Below, in pieces: positions 1 to 5,286 of a stretch of DNA of 5,396 nucleotides. Position 1 is the first letter of the stretch. Each line of letters starts with the position of its first letter. The position numbers were made by a program, and so were the translations under genes. This DNA is from JAAYWY01 sp050945275 (GTDB taxonomy: Bacteria > Bacillota > DTU030 > DUMP01), in the NCBI GenBank assembly GCA_050945275.1, contig JBMNSQ010000110.1, forward strand, positions 1 through 5,396. The letters run 5' to 3'. The notes beneath the pieces were generated by a model. It was given only the letters and a program-made list of their open reading frames with translations, was not told the origin of the DNA and did no database searches.

Positions 1-121
1 CTCCTGAACCAGGACACATCGGCGGCCGACCCCAGCCACCGCCCCAATCCCCAGGTTTGTTCCAGTCTCCAGAGTTACCCCAATCTTCGGGACCGCCCCA
101 ATCACCATGATCCCAAGACAA
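1..121 (-). CDS. Small Asp-Trp/Gly hexapeptide-repeat protein, partial (C-terminal end beyond the window)
   Basis: I do not recognise a family. The minus strand is open from a TTG at 121-119 to the left edge, giving 40 residues that begin MSWDHGDWGG. Asp-Trp pairs fall at residues 7-8, 13-14, 19-20 and 25-26, an exact six-residue period (units GDWGGP, EDWGNS, GDWNKP, GDWGGG), then a Gly/Pro-rich stretch. Between units the changes are often silent in this frame (GGT/GGA/GGG for Gly, GAT/GAC for Asp), which supports it as the coding frame. The TTG has an AAAAGGGGG ribosome site (138-130) at an 8-base spacing. No signal peptide or membrane segment is visible in this part. It lies 50 bases after the rsgI stop with no terminator between, so it may be co-transcribed with sigI-rsgI. 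A second frame from ATG 126-124 is also open but shows no such constraint and sits only 3 bases from the ribosome site. The gene call is moderate; the function is unknown. Confidence 0.5.
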   Translation of the reverse strand, partial: MSWDHGDWGGPEDWGNSGDWNKPGDWGGGWGRPPMCPGSG

Positions 122-129
122 TACATATT

Positions 130-138
130 CCCCCTTTT
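130..138 (-). promoter_or_regulatory. Ribosome binding site for the Asp-Trp repeat gene
   Basis: On the minus strand this reads AAAAGGGGG. It is 8 bases from TTG 121-119 but only 3 from ATG 126-124. The spacing favours the TTG and therefore the hexapeptide-repeat frame. Confidence 0.45.
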
Positions 139-171
139 CGCAGATCTAGTTCAGAATATGAAGCAGACCAC

Positions 172-1314
172 TTAAGGGTTACCTCTTTGGTTTTTTGTCG
201 GTTTTTTATTAGAAGCCGGCGGTTGAGATGAGCCCTTATCTTTTCCGGGTTTTTTGCTGTTCGGTTTTTTGTCCTCCAGCTTTTTCGACTCCTTCTTAGG
301 ATCCGGCTTCAACCTATTTTGGGTTTGGGATTCTGGCCTATTATGGACGGGTTTACTATTGTTTTTGTGATCGTTTGCCTTATCCAACTGTTTTCCTTTA
401 ATAGATCCCTGTCGAAATACCTCCGCCGGCTTTTTCCCGGATTTCATCAGTGCTTTCTGAAGACTATCTTTGGTAGCATTGTGGTTTATTTTCTTTGCTG
501 CTTTCTCGTTCGCCTTCTCTTCTGCCTTCTTTGCTTTCTGGGCTGCTTTCTCTGCCGTCCTCTCTAACTTCTCGTTCATCTTATCGAGTTTCTTTCGTTC
601 CTTCTCGGTCTCATGCCCTATCTTTTCTCTTGAGTGGATGTTTGTATCGCTAGCCAGAGACGGTAACATATCGGTCAGCTTTTTGTCCAAACGTACCTTA
701 TTGACCGACACATTATGCTTGCGCGCTTCTAAAAGCTCTTCTCGCGAAGCTTCCTCTACCGCGACAAACACTTCCTTACCCACAGAGGTAAGGGCTCGGC
801 TCGCCGCAGCTTCAAGTTCCGTCAGTGTTGGCTGAGCTCCCGACCGCAAATTTACCTGGCTGATAACGATAACATCATCTTCACTACCGCCCACAAATCC
901 CTCATTGGCTGCTGTCTCCACTAATCTCTCCACTGCTTCCGGCGGCAACAAACCTCTTACCTGTACCTGATGCAGTACTTGTTGCCCCGCCTCATTGAGT
1001 CCTTCACCGCTTCTAATTTTGCCTGAACGTGCCACTTGAAGCCCAATACTAGGGTTGATGTCTAGCGCTATATACGCTGTTGGCTGCAGAGCCCAAGCGA
1101 CAGAAGGTATCACGGCCACTAATAAAAACACTGCCGTTAGCGCCAGCGCCCACATCCGGTTCTTATTGATGGGCGCATCCTCTTTTAACATGATTTCTTC
1201 TCCTGGCATAGGCAACGGTTTATCCCATTTAACCGATCGGAACTCACCACTTGCGGTCAGAACGATGATCTTATTCTGTTCGGCTTTAAGCACCACGGCT
1301 GCTCGCATACTCAT
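172..1314 (-). CDS. rsgI: RsgI-family membrane anti-sigma-I factor with lysine-rich outer tail
   Basis: This is the anti-sigma factor that would hold SigI at the membrane. Residues 1-50 form the cytoplasmic RsgI N-terminal domain (MRAAVVLKAEQNKIIVLT, the usual small beta domain that binds sigma). One membrane segment lies at about 54-76. Just outside it is the family motif AYIALDINPSIGLQV (79-93); in studied RsgI proteins the Asn-Pro of this motif (here N87-P88) is reported as a self-cleavage site. Residues 95-215 match the conserved juxtamembrane region, ending near NVSVNKVRLDKKL. From about 230 the protein becomes a charged helix or coiled coil rich in Lys, Glu and Ala (to about 275), then a disordered Lys/Pro/Asn/Ser tail to residue 380. 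Lys is 38 of the last 150 residues. No carbohydrate-binding or other sensor domain is visible, so the signal is unknown. The ATG overlaps the sigI stop (ATGA, 1311-1314), and GGAGAGGGG lies just upstream. Family assignment is firm; the ligand is not. Confidence 0.9.
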   Translation of the reverse strand: MSMRAAVVLKAEQNKIIVLTASGEFRSVKWDKPLPMPGEEIMLKEDAPINKNRMWALALTAVFLLVAVIPSVAWALQPTAYIALDINPSIGLQVARSGKIRSGEGLNEAGQQVLHQVQVRGLLPPEAVERLVETAANEGFVGGSEDDVIVISQVNLRSGAQPTLTELEAAASRALTSVGKEVFVAVEEASREELLEARKHNVSVNKVRLDKKLTDMLPSLASDTNIHSREKIGHETEKERKKLDKMNEKLERTAEKAAQKAKKAEEKANEKAAKKINHNATKDSLQKALMKSGKKPAEVFRQGSIKGKQLDKANDHKNNSKPVHNRPESQTQNRLKPDPKKESKKLEDKKPNSKKPGKDKGSSQPPASNKKPTKNQRGNP

Positions 1315-2012
1315 TTATCATCGCCCCTCTCCAGCGTTACATAACCAGCTAAATGGGTATAATCAGGATTAGATAAAATCAAGCTTACCGCCACCAAGTA
1401 GCGACGACCCCGTTCTAACAGTTTTCGGTTCAGTCCGGTTAATCTGGACAACTCTTTAAGTGGCACTTGCCTTGTAGAGCGTAAATGGGTAATCAGTTCC
1501 TGGTTATTAGCTAACACTTGGGCTGCTCTAAGCAGTTTTTGCCGCCGGCTTTTGTGTTTAGGACAAGCCCGTTCAATATCAGTTAGTGTTAAGCCAAAAG
1601 TGGCCAGTTCGGCTACAAAAGCAGCTACTTCTTGCGCCCGTTCAAGACGCTCCTGCTGCCTATCGGCCTCGTCCGTCGCCATTTTTATTACTTCAGGACG
1701 GATCACATCCGATCCATCTGCTGTCTTTACCAAAAGGGGAACTTCTTTTTCTCGAGCTTTGTTCCGCCTTTGATAATCTGTTAGCCGCCCGGCAATAACA
1801 ATACGGGCATAAGAGAGGAACTGTGCGCCCCGACCAGGATCGTAGCCATCGATAGCTTCGTCAAAAGCTAACATAGCAATACTGAGTTCATCGGTATGCC
1901 AGTCCAAATGCCTTCGCGAGCACCACGAACCAACACGCTGAATGAAAGGGCGACAGGCAGCAATTAGCTCTTCGCGGGCCAAAGTGTCACCCAAGCGAGC
2001 TTTGATCAACAA
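1311..2012 (-). CDS. sigI: RNA polymerase sigma factor SigI
   Basis: This is an alternative sigma-70-family factor of the SigI group, known in Bacilli and Clostridia for heat and cell-envelope responses and, in cellulolytic clostridia, for cellulosome genes. Sigma region 2 spans about residues 15-83, with the typical DELSIAMLAFDEAIDGYD (41-58) and the FLSYARIVIAGRLTDYQRR helix. A charged linker follows (84-130). The SigI-specific C-terminal DNA-binding domain runs from FGLTLTDIERACPKHKSRR (139-157) through the helix-turn-helix VPLKELSRLTGLNRKLLERGRRY (183-205) to about 225. The in-frame start given is TTG 2012-2010 (233 residues), which has a poor ribosome site. Open reading continues upstream in frame (VNVEQ before the TTG), and a strong GGAGGGGG site with ATG 2035-2033 lies upstream one base out of frame, so the true N-terminus is probably MPGVNVEQ plus the listed protein, about 241 residues. 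The stop overlaps the rsgI start. Confidence 0.9.
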   Translation of the reverse strand: MLIKARLGDTLAREELIAACRPFIQRVGSWCSRRHLDWHTDELSIAMLAFDEAIDGYDPGRGAQFLSYARIVIAGRLTDYQRRNKAREKEVPLLVKTADGSDVIRPEVIKMATDEADRQQERLERAQEVAAFVAELATFGLTLTDIERACPKHKSRRQKLLRAAQVLANNQELITHLRSTRQVPLKELSRLTGLNRKLLERGRRYLVAVSLILSNPDYTHLAGYVTLERGDDK

Positions 2013-2032
2013 TTGTTCTACATTTACCCCGG

Positions 2033-2050
2033 CATGGCATTTCCCCCTCC
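2033..2050 (-). promoter_or_regulatory. Strong ribosome site and ATG upstream of sigI, out of frame with it
   Basis: On the minus strand GGAGGGGG (2050-2043) is followed by ATG 2040-2038 (2-base spacing) and ATG 2035-2033 (ideal 7-base spacing). The second ATG reads Met-Pro-Gly-stop; the first gives a 17-codon frame that overlaps the sigI start. If the GGGG run at 2030-2027 held one more G, the second ATG would read MPGVNVEQLL directly into SigI. This is the only good ribosome site near the gene, so it probably is the sigI start region, with either a base lost in the run or slippage on it. Confidence 0.6.
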
Positions 2051-2078
2051 GGTCCTTCCCACAGCTAAATCTTATTTG

Positions 2079-2137
2079 CCCCGGAAGAGGGCCATCCCTT
2101 TACTATCTAAGTCGTAGGCCCTCTCATTTTTTCGGGG
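2079..2137 (+). repeat. Nested inverted repeat, terminator-like on the plus strand, in the sigI/NYN divergent region
   Basis: AGAGGGCC (2086-2093) pairs perfectly with GGCCCTCT (2117-2124) around a 23-base loop, and CCCCG (2079-2083) can pair outside it with CGGGG (2133-2137). On the plus strand the inner stem is followed by CATTTTTT, which resembles a terminator, but no plus-strand gene lies upstream to end. It could stop antisense transcripts leaving sigI before they reach the NYN gene, or act as an operator, since it overlaps the candidate sigI promoter. Confidence 0.35.
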
Positions 2138-2139
2138 GT
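2111..2139 (-). promoter_or_regulatory. Candidate SigI-type promoter of sigI-rsgI
   Basis: On the minus strand ACCCCC (2139-2134) is followed by G and an A-tract (2132-2127), like the ACCCCC plus A-rich -35 element described for SigI-dependent promoters, several of which drive sigI itself. A possible -10, CGAC (2114-2111), lies 19 bases downstream. It is an imperfect match to the CGAA/CGTA type and the spacing looks long, so the -10 is doubtful. Confidence 0.35.
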
Positions 2140-2201
2140 AGGCTCGGGTATATCCTTAGGTGAAAAATGAAAAACTAACAGGTAAGTAACAATATATTTT
2201 A

Positions 2202-2209
2202 AGAAAGGA
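2202..2209 (+). promoter_or_regulatory. Ribosome binding site that decides the NYN gene start
   Basis: AGAAAGGA matches the 3' end of 16S rRNA over eight bases. It abuts the first ATG (2209-2211), which leaves no spacer, but fits the ATG at 2221 at a normal aligned distance of about 9 bases. This places the start at 2221. Confidence 0.55.
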
Positions 2210-2220
2210 TGCTTAGGTTA

Positions 2221-2949
2221 ATGTCTGTTGATGAAAAAGTAGCCTTGTTTATCGATTATGAGTACCTATTTTTCACTATGTCAAACCAATACGGTATTTC
2301 ACCTCAGATTCAAGATTTAATCGACATCGCTTCCGAATACGGAGAACTTAAGGTCGCTAAAGCATTTGCTGACTTAGCCGGTTCAGAGGAGCTCCGCCGG
2401 GCAGCCTACCTGCTCCGGACTCAAAGTATAGAAATGGTGGATGCTGCTGGCGACCATTCACGGGAAAAGGTAAAAAACTATACCGACTTTACCATGCTAG
2501 ACGCCATCTACGGCACTTACCTAGATCAGGAAGACATCGGAACCATCGTAATTGTTACCGGGGACGGACATTTTTCTAGCGTAGTGGCACGTCTCAGAGT
2601 TCGTTGTAAGAAAAACATTGTTGTTGTAGGGATACCGCATTTTATTAACCGTGAATTATATCAAAGTGCCTCCGAAGTACGCGAACTTACAATTGATACT
2701 AACGCCTGCCCCATTAACCGTGAAGATCTCATTTCGTTTGTAACAAACTCAATTCGTACCCATCCATATGTAACCTTCAATAAAACTGTCAGCATTTACA
2801 GTAAAGTGCGTCAAGTAGACGAAGTAGCTGTGCGAAAAGCACTAGCCGCCCTAATCGACGACGAGGTCTTTGTTCAGGTTATCGAGCATACCCCACAATC
2901 CGATGTACGGGTTCTGCGGATGCCTGACGACGAAGAAGCCATCGCCTAA
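2221..2949 (+). CDS. NYN-domain (DUF88/LabA-like) protein with C-terminal winged-helix-like region
   Basis: This is a PIN-like nuclease-fold protein of the NYN group, whose members are predicted or shown to cut RNA using a cluster of acidic residues that binds metal. With the start at 2221 (242 residues) the first strand is VALFIDYEYLF with D12. The middle acidic block is YTDFTMLDAIYGT (D89, D94). The third motif is IVTGDGHFSSVVARL (D115), followed by KKNIVVVGI, the usual last strand. Residue 15 is Tyr where many relatives have Asn (FIDYEN), and residue 117 is His where many have Asp (GDGDF). Residues about 165-235, beginning INREDLISFV, look like a winged helix of the kind often fused to NYN domains for nucleic-acid binding. 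An in-frame ATG at 2209 would add four residues but has no ribosome-site spacing. The gene stands alone, divergent from sigI, and ends at a strong terminator. The fold is confident; the substrate is unknown. Confidence 0.85.
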   Translation: MSVDEKVALFIDYEYLFFTMSNQYGISPQIQDLIDIASEYGELKVAKAFADLAGSEELRRAAYLLRTQSIEMVDAAGDHSREKVKNYTDFTMLDAIYGTYLDQEDIGTIVIVTGDGHFSSVVARLRVRCKKNIVVVGIPHFINRELYQSASEVRELTIDTNACPINREDLISFVTNSIRTHPYVTFNKTVSIYSKVRQVDEVAVRKALAALIDDEVFVQVIEHTPQSDVRVLRMPDDEEAIA

Positions 2950-2967
2950 CAACCAGCGCGCCCGGAT

Positions 2968-3006
2968 AAACAGGTCGTGGACAAAAGTCCACGACCTGTT
3001 TTTATT
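2968..3006 (+). terminator. Rho-independent terminator of the NYN gene
   Basis: A perfect 15-base stem (2968-2982 with 2987-3001, core CAGGTCGTGGAC) encloses an AAAA loop and is followed by a T-rich tail (TTTTT at 2999-3003, then ATT). It begins 18 bases after the NYN stop codon. Confidence 0.92.
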
Positions 3007-3029
3007 ACTAGCCGATATCCCTTTACACC

Positions 3030-3240
3030 TACCTTTTCGGCAAAGTTAAGCATCGGTTGTCGTCCCATCCTCACGCTCCGCGACGCCTCTCAGAACGAAC
3101 GAGCTTGGCTCATTCGGGCCGCCTCTGAACTCGCCCCTGTCGGGACTCGACTTGCCCACCCTACAAGGTGGGGACATGCATCGGCGGTTGTCCCTCATTC
3201 GCCTCGCTCTTTGTAATTAGGGCTAAGCTTCGCTTGAGGA
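3030..3240. other. GC-rich, hairpin-rich intergenic stretch; possible dispersed non-coding repeat
   Basis: Most of the 2950-3356 gap lacks a credible gene. Within it 3061-3180 is about 64% GC (77 of 120 bases), above the flanking genes. It holds several small stems: CGAACGAGC with GCTCATTCG (3096-3116, 8 of 9 paired), GTCG with CGAC (3139-3151), CCCACC with GGTGGG (3155-3172), and an alternative GGGACA with TGTCCC (3171-3194) that competes with the previous one. A loose direct repeat, GCATCGG followed by TTGTC and TCCC-like bases, occurs near 3050 and 3178. No ribosome site or coding signature supports the 79-codon frame through it. It may be a repeat element or structured RNA; which, I cannot tell. 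Confidence 0.35.
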
Positions 3241-3264
3241 TTGGGCCTACCAACCTCTGGGGTA

Positions 3265-3302
3265 TGTTGAACGGAGCGATTCCTGTGTCGCTCTGTTCAA
3301 CA
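3265..3302 (-). terminator. Strong stem-loop downstream of the permease gene; possible terminator without a U-run
   Basis: TGTTGAAC (3265-3272) pairs with GTTCAACA (3295-3302), then one G/T position, then GAGCGA (3274-3279) with TCGCTC (3288-3293), around an 8-base loop. It lies 55 bases past the stop of the minus-strand transporter operon, where a terminator is expected, but neither strand shows a T-run after the stem. It could be a 3'-end stabilising hairpin, a factor-dependent terminator or part of the neighbouring repeat. Confidence 0.4.
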
Positions 3303-3356
3303 AAGGTCATTCCCTACCCGAATCAAGGAGCCGCGGACTAGCACAAAGGCCCGTCC

Positions 3357-4517
3357 CTACCGCAATGCATCGGTAGGATCTAGCTTAGCTGCTTTGGCTG
3401 CGGGCCAAACGCCCGAGATAGCTCCCACAAGGAGAGCAAAGGCAAAGGAATAAAAGACCGACGAAGGCGTTACAGCCGTTTGTGGACCAAAGCGGCGAAT
3501 TATCATGGATACTCCCGACCCTAGCCCAATTCCAATAATGCCGCCGGCTGCACTTAAAATGACAGCTTCAATTAGAAACTGCCCCAGTATCTGGGGATTT
3601 TTGGCCCCAACCGCTTTTCTGATTCCGATTTCTCGTGTCCGCTCACTCACCGAAACCAGCATAATGTTCATAATCCCAATTCCGCCCACCACCAACGAAA
3701 TCCCAGCAATGGCTCCCAGCATTAACGTCATCACTTTGTTCATCTCGGCTACTTGTTTTAGCATATCGTCTCGGCTCATCACATGGACCGAATCAGTTCG
3801 GTTATACATCTTATAAAAAATACGCTTTAGCTGGGCCGCTGCCTGGGCGGATTCTTTGGTCCCTTTTGCTTTAATGTTGATATTGTCAATGCGGTTATTA
3901 CCGGTGAGACGCTGGGCCACGGTGTACGGAATATACACTGCTCGGTCAATACCCCACTCTTGGTTAGTGGATACCTTAGCTTCAAGCGTCCCCACTACAG
4001 TAAAACGCTGCCCATTCAAGTACACTTCCTGGCCCACCGGATCCACACCTCGAAAGAGCTTGTCGGCAACAATGGCTCCCACCACCATAACCCGGCGCCT
4101 TTGACTAATATCAGCAGCCGTAAAGCCACGGCCACCGGCTAGTTCCAAATCGCGGATGGCCAAAAAGTCCTCCCCTACCCCCTGACCGTCACTATCAAAA
4201 TTGGTATTGCGCCATTTAAGATTACCACCCATATGGACCACTGGCATAATATGTTTGATACTATCTACCCGGTCTTTAAGGTTATCGAGTAGCTCCGGCG
4301 TAAAGCGCACTTCCCAGCCCTGACTATAAATTTCGATTACATTAGAACCCAAACTCATAAGATGCCGCTGAATATCCAGCCGGGCCCCTTGTCCCACGGA
4401 GACAAGAGCAATCACCGACGCCACCCCAATAATCACCCCGAGCATTGTAAGGAGGGAGCGAACTTTGTTGCCTAAAATACTGCGCCACGCCAATTTCATA
4501 CTAAGGAGTAGAATCAC
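3357..4517 (-). CDS. MacB-like ABC transporter permease
   Basis: This is the membrane subunit of a MacAB/YknXYZ-type export system. Its 386 residues follow the family plan: an amphipathic start MKLAWRSILGNKVRSLLTMLG, first membrane helix at about 21-42, a large extracellular MacB core domain at about 45-255, then three helices at about 264-288, 313-338 and 353-373. The coupling loop SERTREIGIRKAVGAK (291-306) touches the ATPase, and the C-terminus PTDALR is typical. The start is GTG 4517-4515, overlapping the ATPase stop (GTGA), with AAGGGGG upstream; the later ATG (residue 7) has no ribosome site and would cut the usual N-terminus. Unlike E. coli MacB there is no fused ATPase; it is supplied by the gene just upstream. 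Firmicute relatives export antimicrobial peptides or toxins, but the cargo here cannot be read from sequence. Confidence 0.92.
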   Translation of the reverse strand: MILLLSMKLAWRSILGNKVRSLLTMLGVIIGVASVIALVSVGQGARLDIQRHLMSLGSNVIEIYSQGWEVRFTPELLDNLKDRVDSIKHIMPVVHMGGNLKWRNTNFDSDGQGVGEDFLAIRDLELAGGRGFTAADISQRRRVMVVGAIVADKLFRGVDPVGQEVYLNGQRFTVVGTLEAKVSTNQEWGIDRAVYIPYTVAQRLTGNNRIDNINIKAKGTKESAQAAAQLKRIFYKMYNRTDSVHVMSRDDMLKQVAEMNKVMTLMLGAIAGISLVVGGIGIMNIMLVSVSERTREIGIRKAVGAKNPQILGQFLIEAVILSAAGGIIGIGLGSGVSMIIRRFGPQTAVTPSSVFYSFAFALLVGAISGVWPAAKAAKLDPTDALR

Positions 4518-5275
4518 AATTGGGCACCCCCTTGGGCCACTACCGGGAATGTAGAGAGCACTTCCTGGGCTACTAGGTAATTTTCCGGTCGTACTAATTC
4601 GTCGGCCACAATAACCCCATCAGCTAAACGCAAAATACGCTCACAATGACAAGCCACATTAGAATCATGAGTAACCACAATAACAGTAATGCCTTGGGCA
4701 TGGAGTTCTTGAAAGACGGCCAATATTTCTTCACCGGAGCGAGAATCCAACGCCCCAGTAGGTTCGTCAGCCAAAACTACTTCTGGCTTAGCAGCTACCG
4801 CCCTGGCTATAGCCACTCGCTGCTGCTGCCCGCCAGACAACTCTTGGGGCCGGTGATGCAACCGCTCCTGTAGCCCCATGCGTACCAAGGCTTCTTCAGC
4901 CTGTATTCGTCTAGCTCCAGTAGAGAGGCCTCGGTAAATAAGAGGCAGCTCCACATTTTCCAGTGCTGTTAACTGGGGAAGTAAGTTAAAGCTCTGGAAA
5001 ATAAAACCCACTTTGCGGTTTCTAATCTCCGCCAATTGAGCATCGCTTTTTTTACTTACCTCTTCCCCATGAAGCTTATAGTTGCCAGCAGTCGGCCGGT
5101 CCAAACAACCGAGAATGTTCATTAATGTGGATTTCCCCGATCCCGACGGCCCCATAATAGCTACCATCTCACCAGAATCTATGCTCAAGTTAACACCGCG
5201 CAGTGCCGGCACCTTTATTTTCCCCATACGATAATCCTTAGTGACACCGCTCACCTCAACCATAACTGCACCCAT
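4514..5275 (-). CDS. MacB/LolD-type ABC transporter ATP-binding protein
   Basis: This is the ATPase that drives the permease encoded immediately downstream. All nucleotide-binding motifs are intact: Walker A GPSGSGKST (42-50), Q-loop Q94 in FIFQSFNLLP, signature LSGGQQQR (146-153), Walker B VVLADEP with E171, D-loop GALDS (174-178) and switch H203 in VVTHD. The FQSFNLLP and ADEPTGALDS wording is characteristic of the MacB/LolD/YknY group. Its 253 residues include about 25 residues past the usual end, an unremarkable extension. The start ATG 5275-5273 is served by AAGGAG, which overlaps the stop codon of the preceding adaptor gene at a 7-base spacing; the second in-frame ATG (residue 5) is too far from it. 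The stop overlaps the permease GTG by four bases, so ATPase and permease are translationally coupled. Confidence 0.95.
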   Translation of the reverse strand: MGAVMVEVSGVTKDYRMGKIKVPALRGVNLSIDSGEMVAIMGPSGSGKSTLMNILGCLDRPTAGNYKLHGEEVSKKSDAQLAEIRNRKVGFIFQSFNLLPQLTALENVELPLIYRGLSTGARRIQAEEALVRMGLQERLHHRPQELSGGQQQRVAIARAVAAKPEVVLADEPTGALDSRSGEEILAVFQELHAQGITVIVVTHDSNVACHCERILRLADGVIVADELVRPENYLVAQEVLSTFPVVAQGGAQL

Positions 5276-5286
5276 TGCACCGCTCC

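Noticed and set aside
1..126. Open frame from ATG 126-124 on the minus strand (MYCLGIMVIGAV...).
   Set aside because: It is open to the edge, but sits only 3 bases from the ribosome site, and the differences between the 18-base units fall at amino-acid-changing positions in this frame while many are silent in the Asp-Trp frame.
319..835. Plus-strand open frames at 319-567 and 470-835, rich in Phe, Leu and Cys.
   Set aside because: They are the antisense image of the lysine-rich rsgI tail (AAA/AAG read backwards as TTT/CTT); rsgI is clearly the real gene.
1055..1372. Plus-strand 105-codon frame across the rsgI/sigI junction.
   Set aside because: It is antisense to two genes of recognised families and resembles nothing itself.
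2013..2140. Riboswitch in the sigI leader.
   Set aside because: The leader has stems and G-rich runs, but I could match no known riboswitch core motif.
2149..2198. Possible -10 boxes for the NYN gene (TATATC 2149-2154, TATATT 2193-2198).
   Set aside because: Neither has a convincing -35 about 17 bases upstream, and the second would place the transcript start inside the ribosome site.
2209..2220. ATG at 2209 as the start of the NYN gene.
   Set aside because: It directly abuts the ribosome site with no spacer; ATG 2221 has normal spacing and gives a typical N-terminus.
2977..3216. Plus-strand 79-codon frame between the NYN terminator and the structured block.
   Set aside because: It starts inside the terminator stem, has no ribosome site and runs through a hairpin-rich GC-rich stretch; Arg/Pro/Ser-rich content fits translated non-coding DNA.
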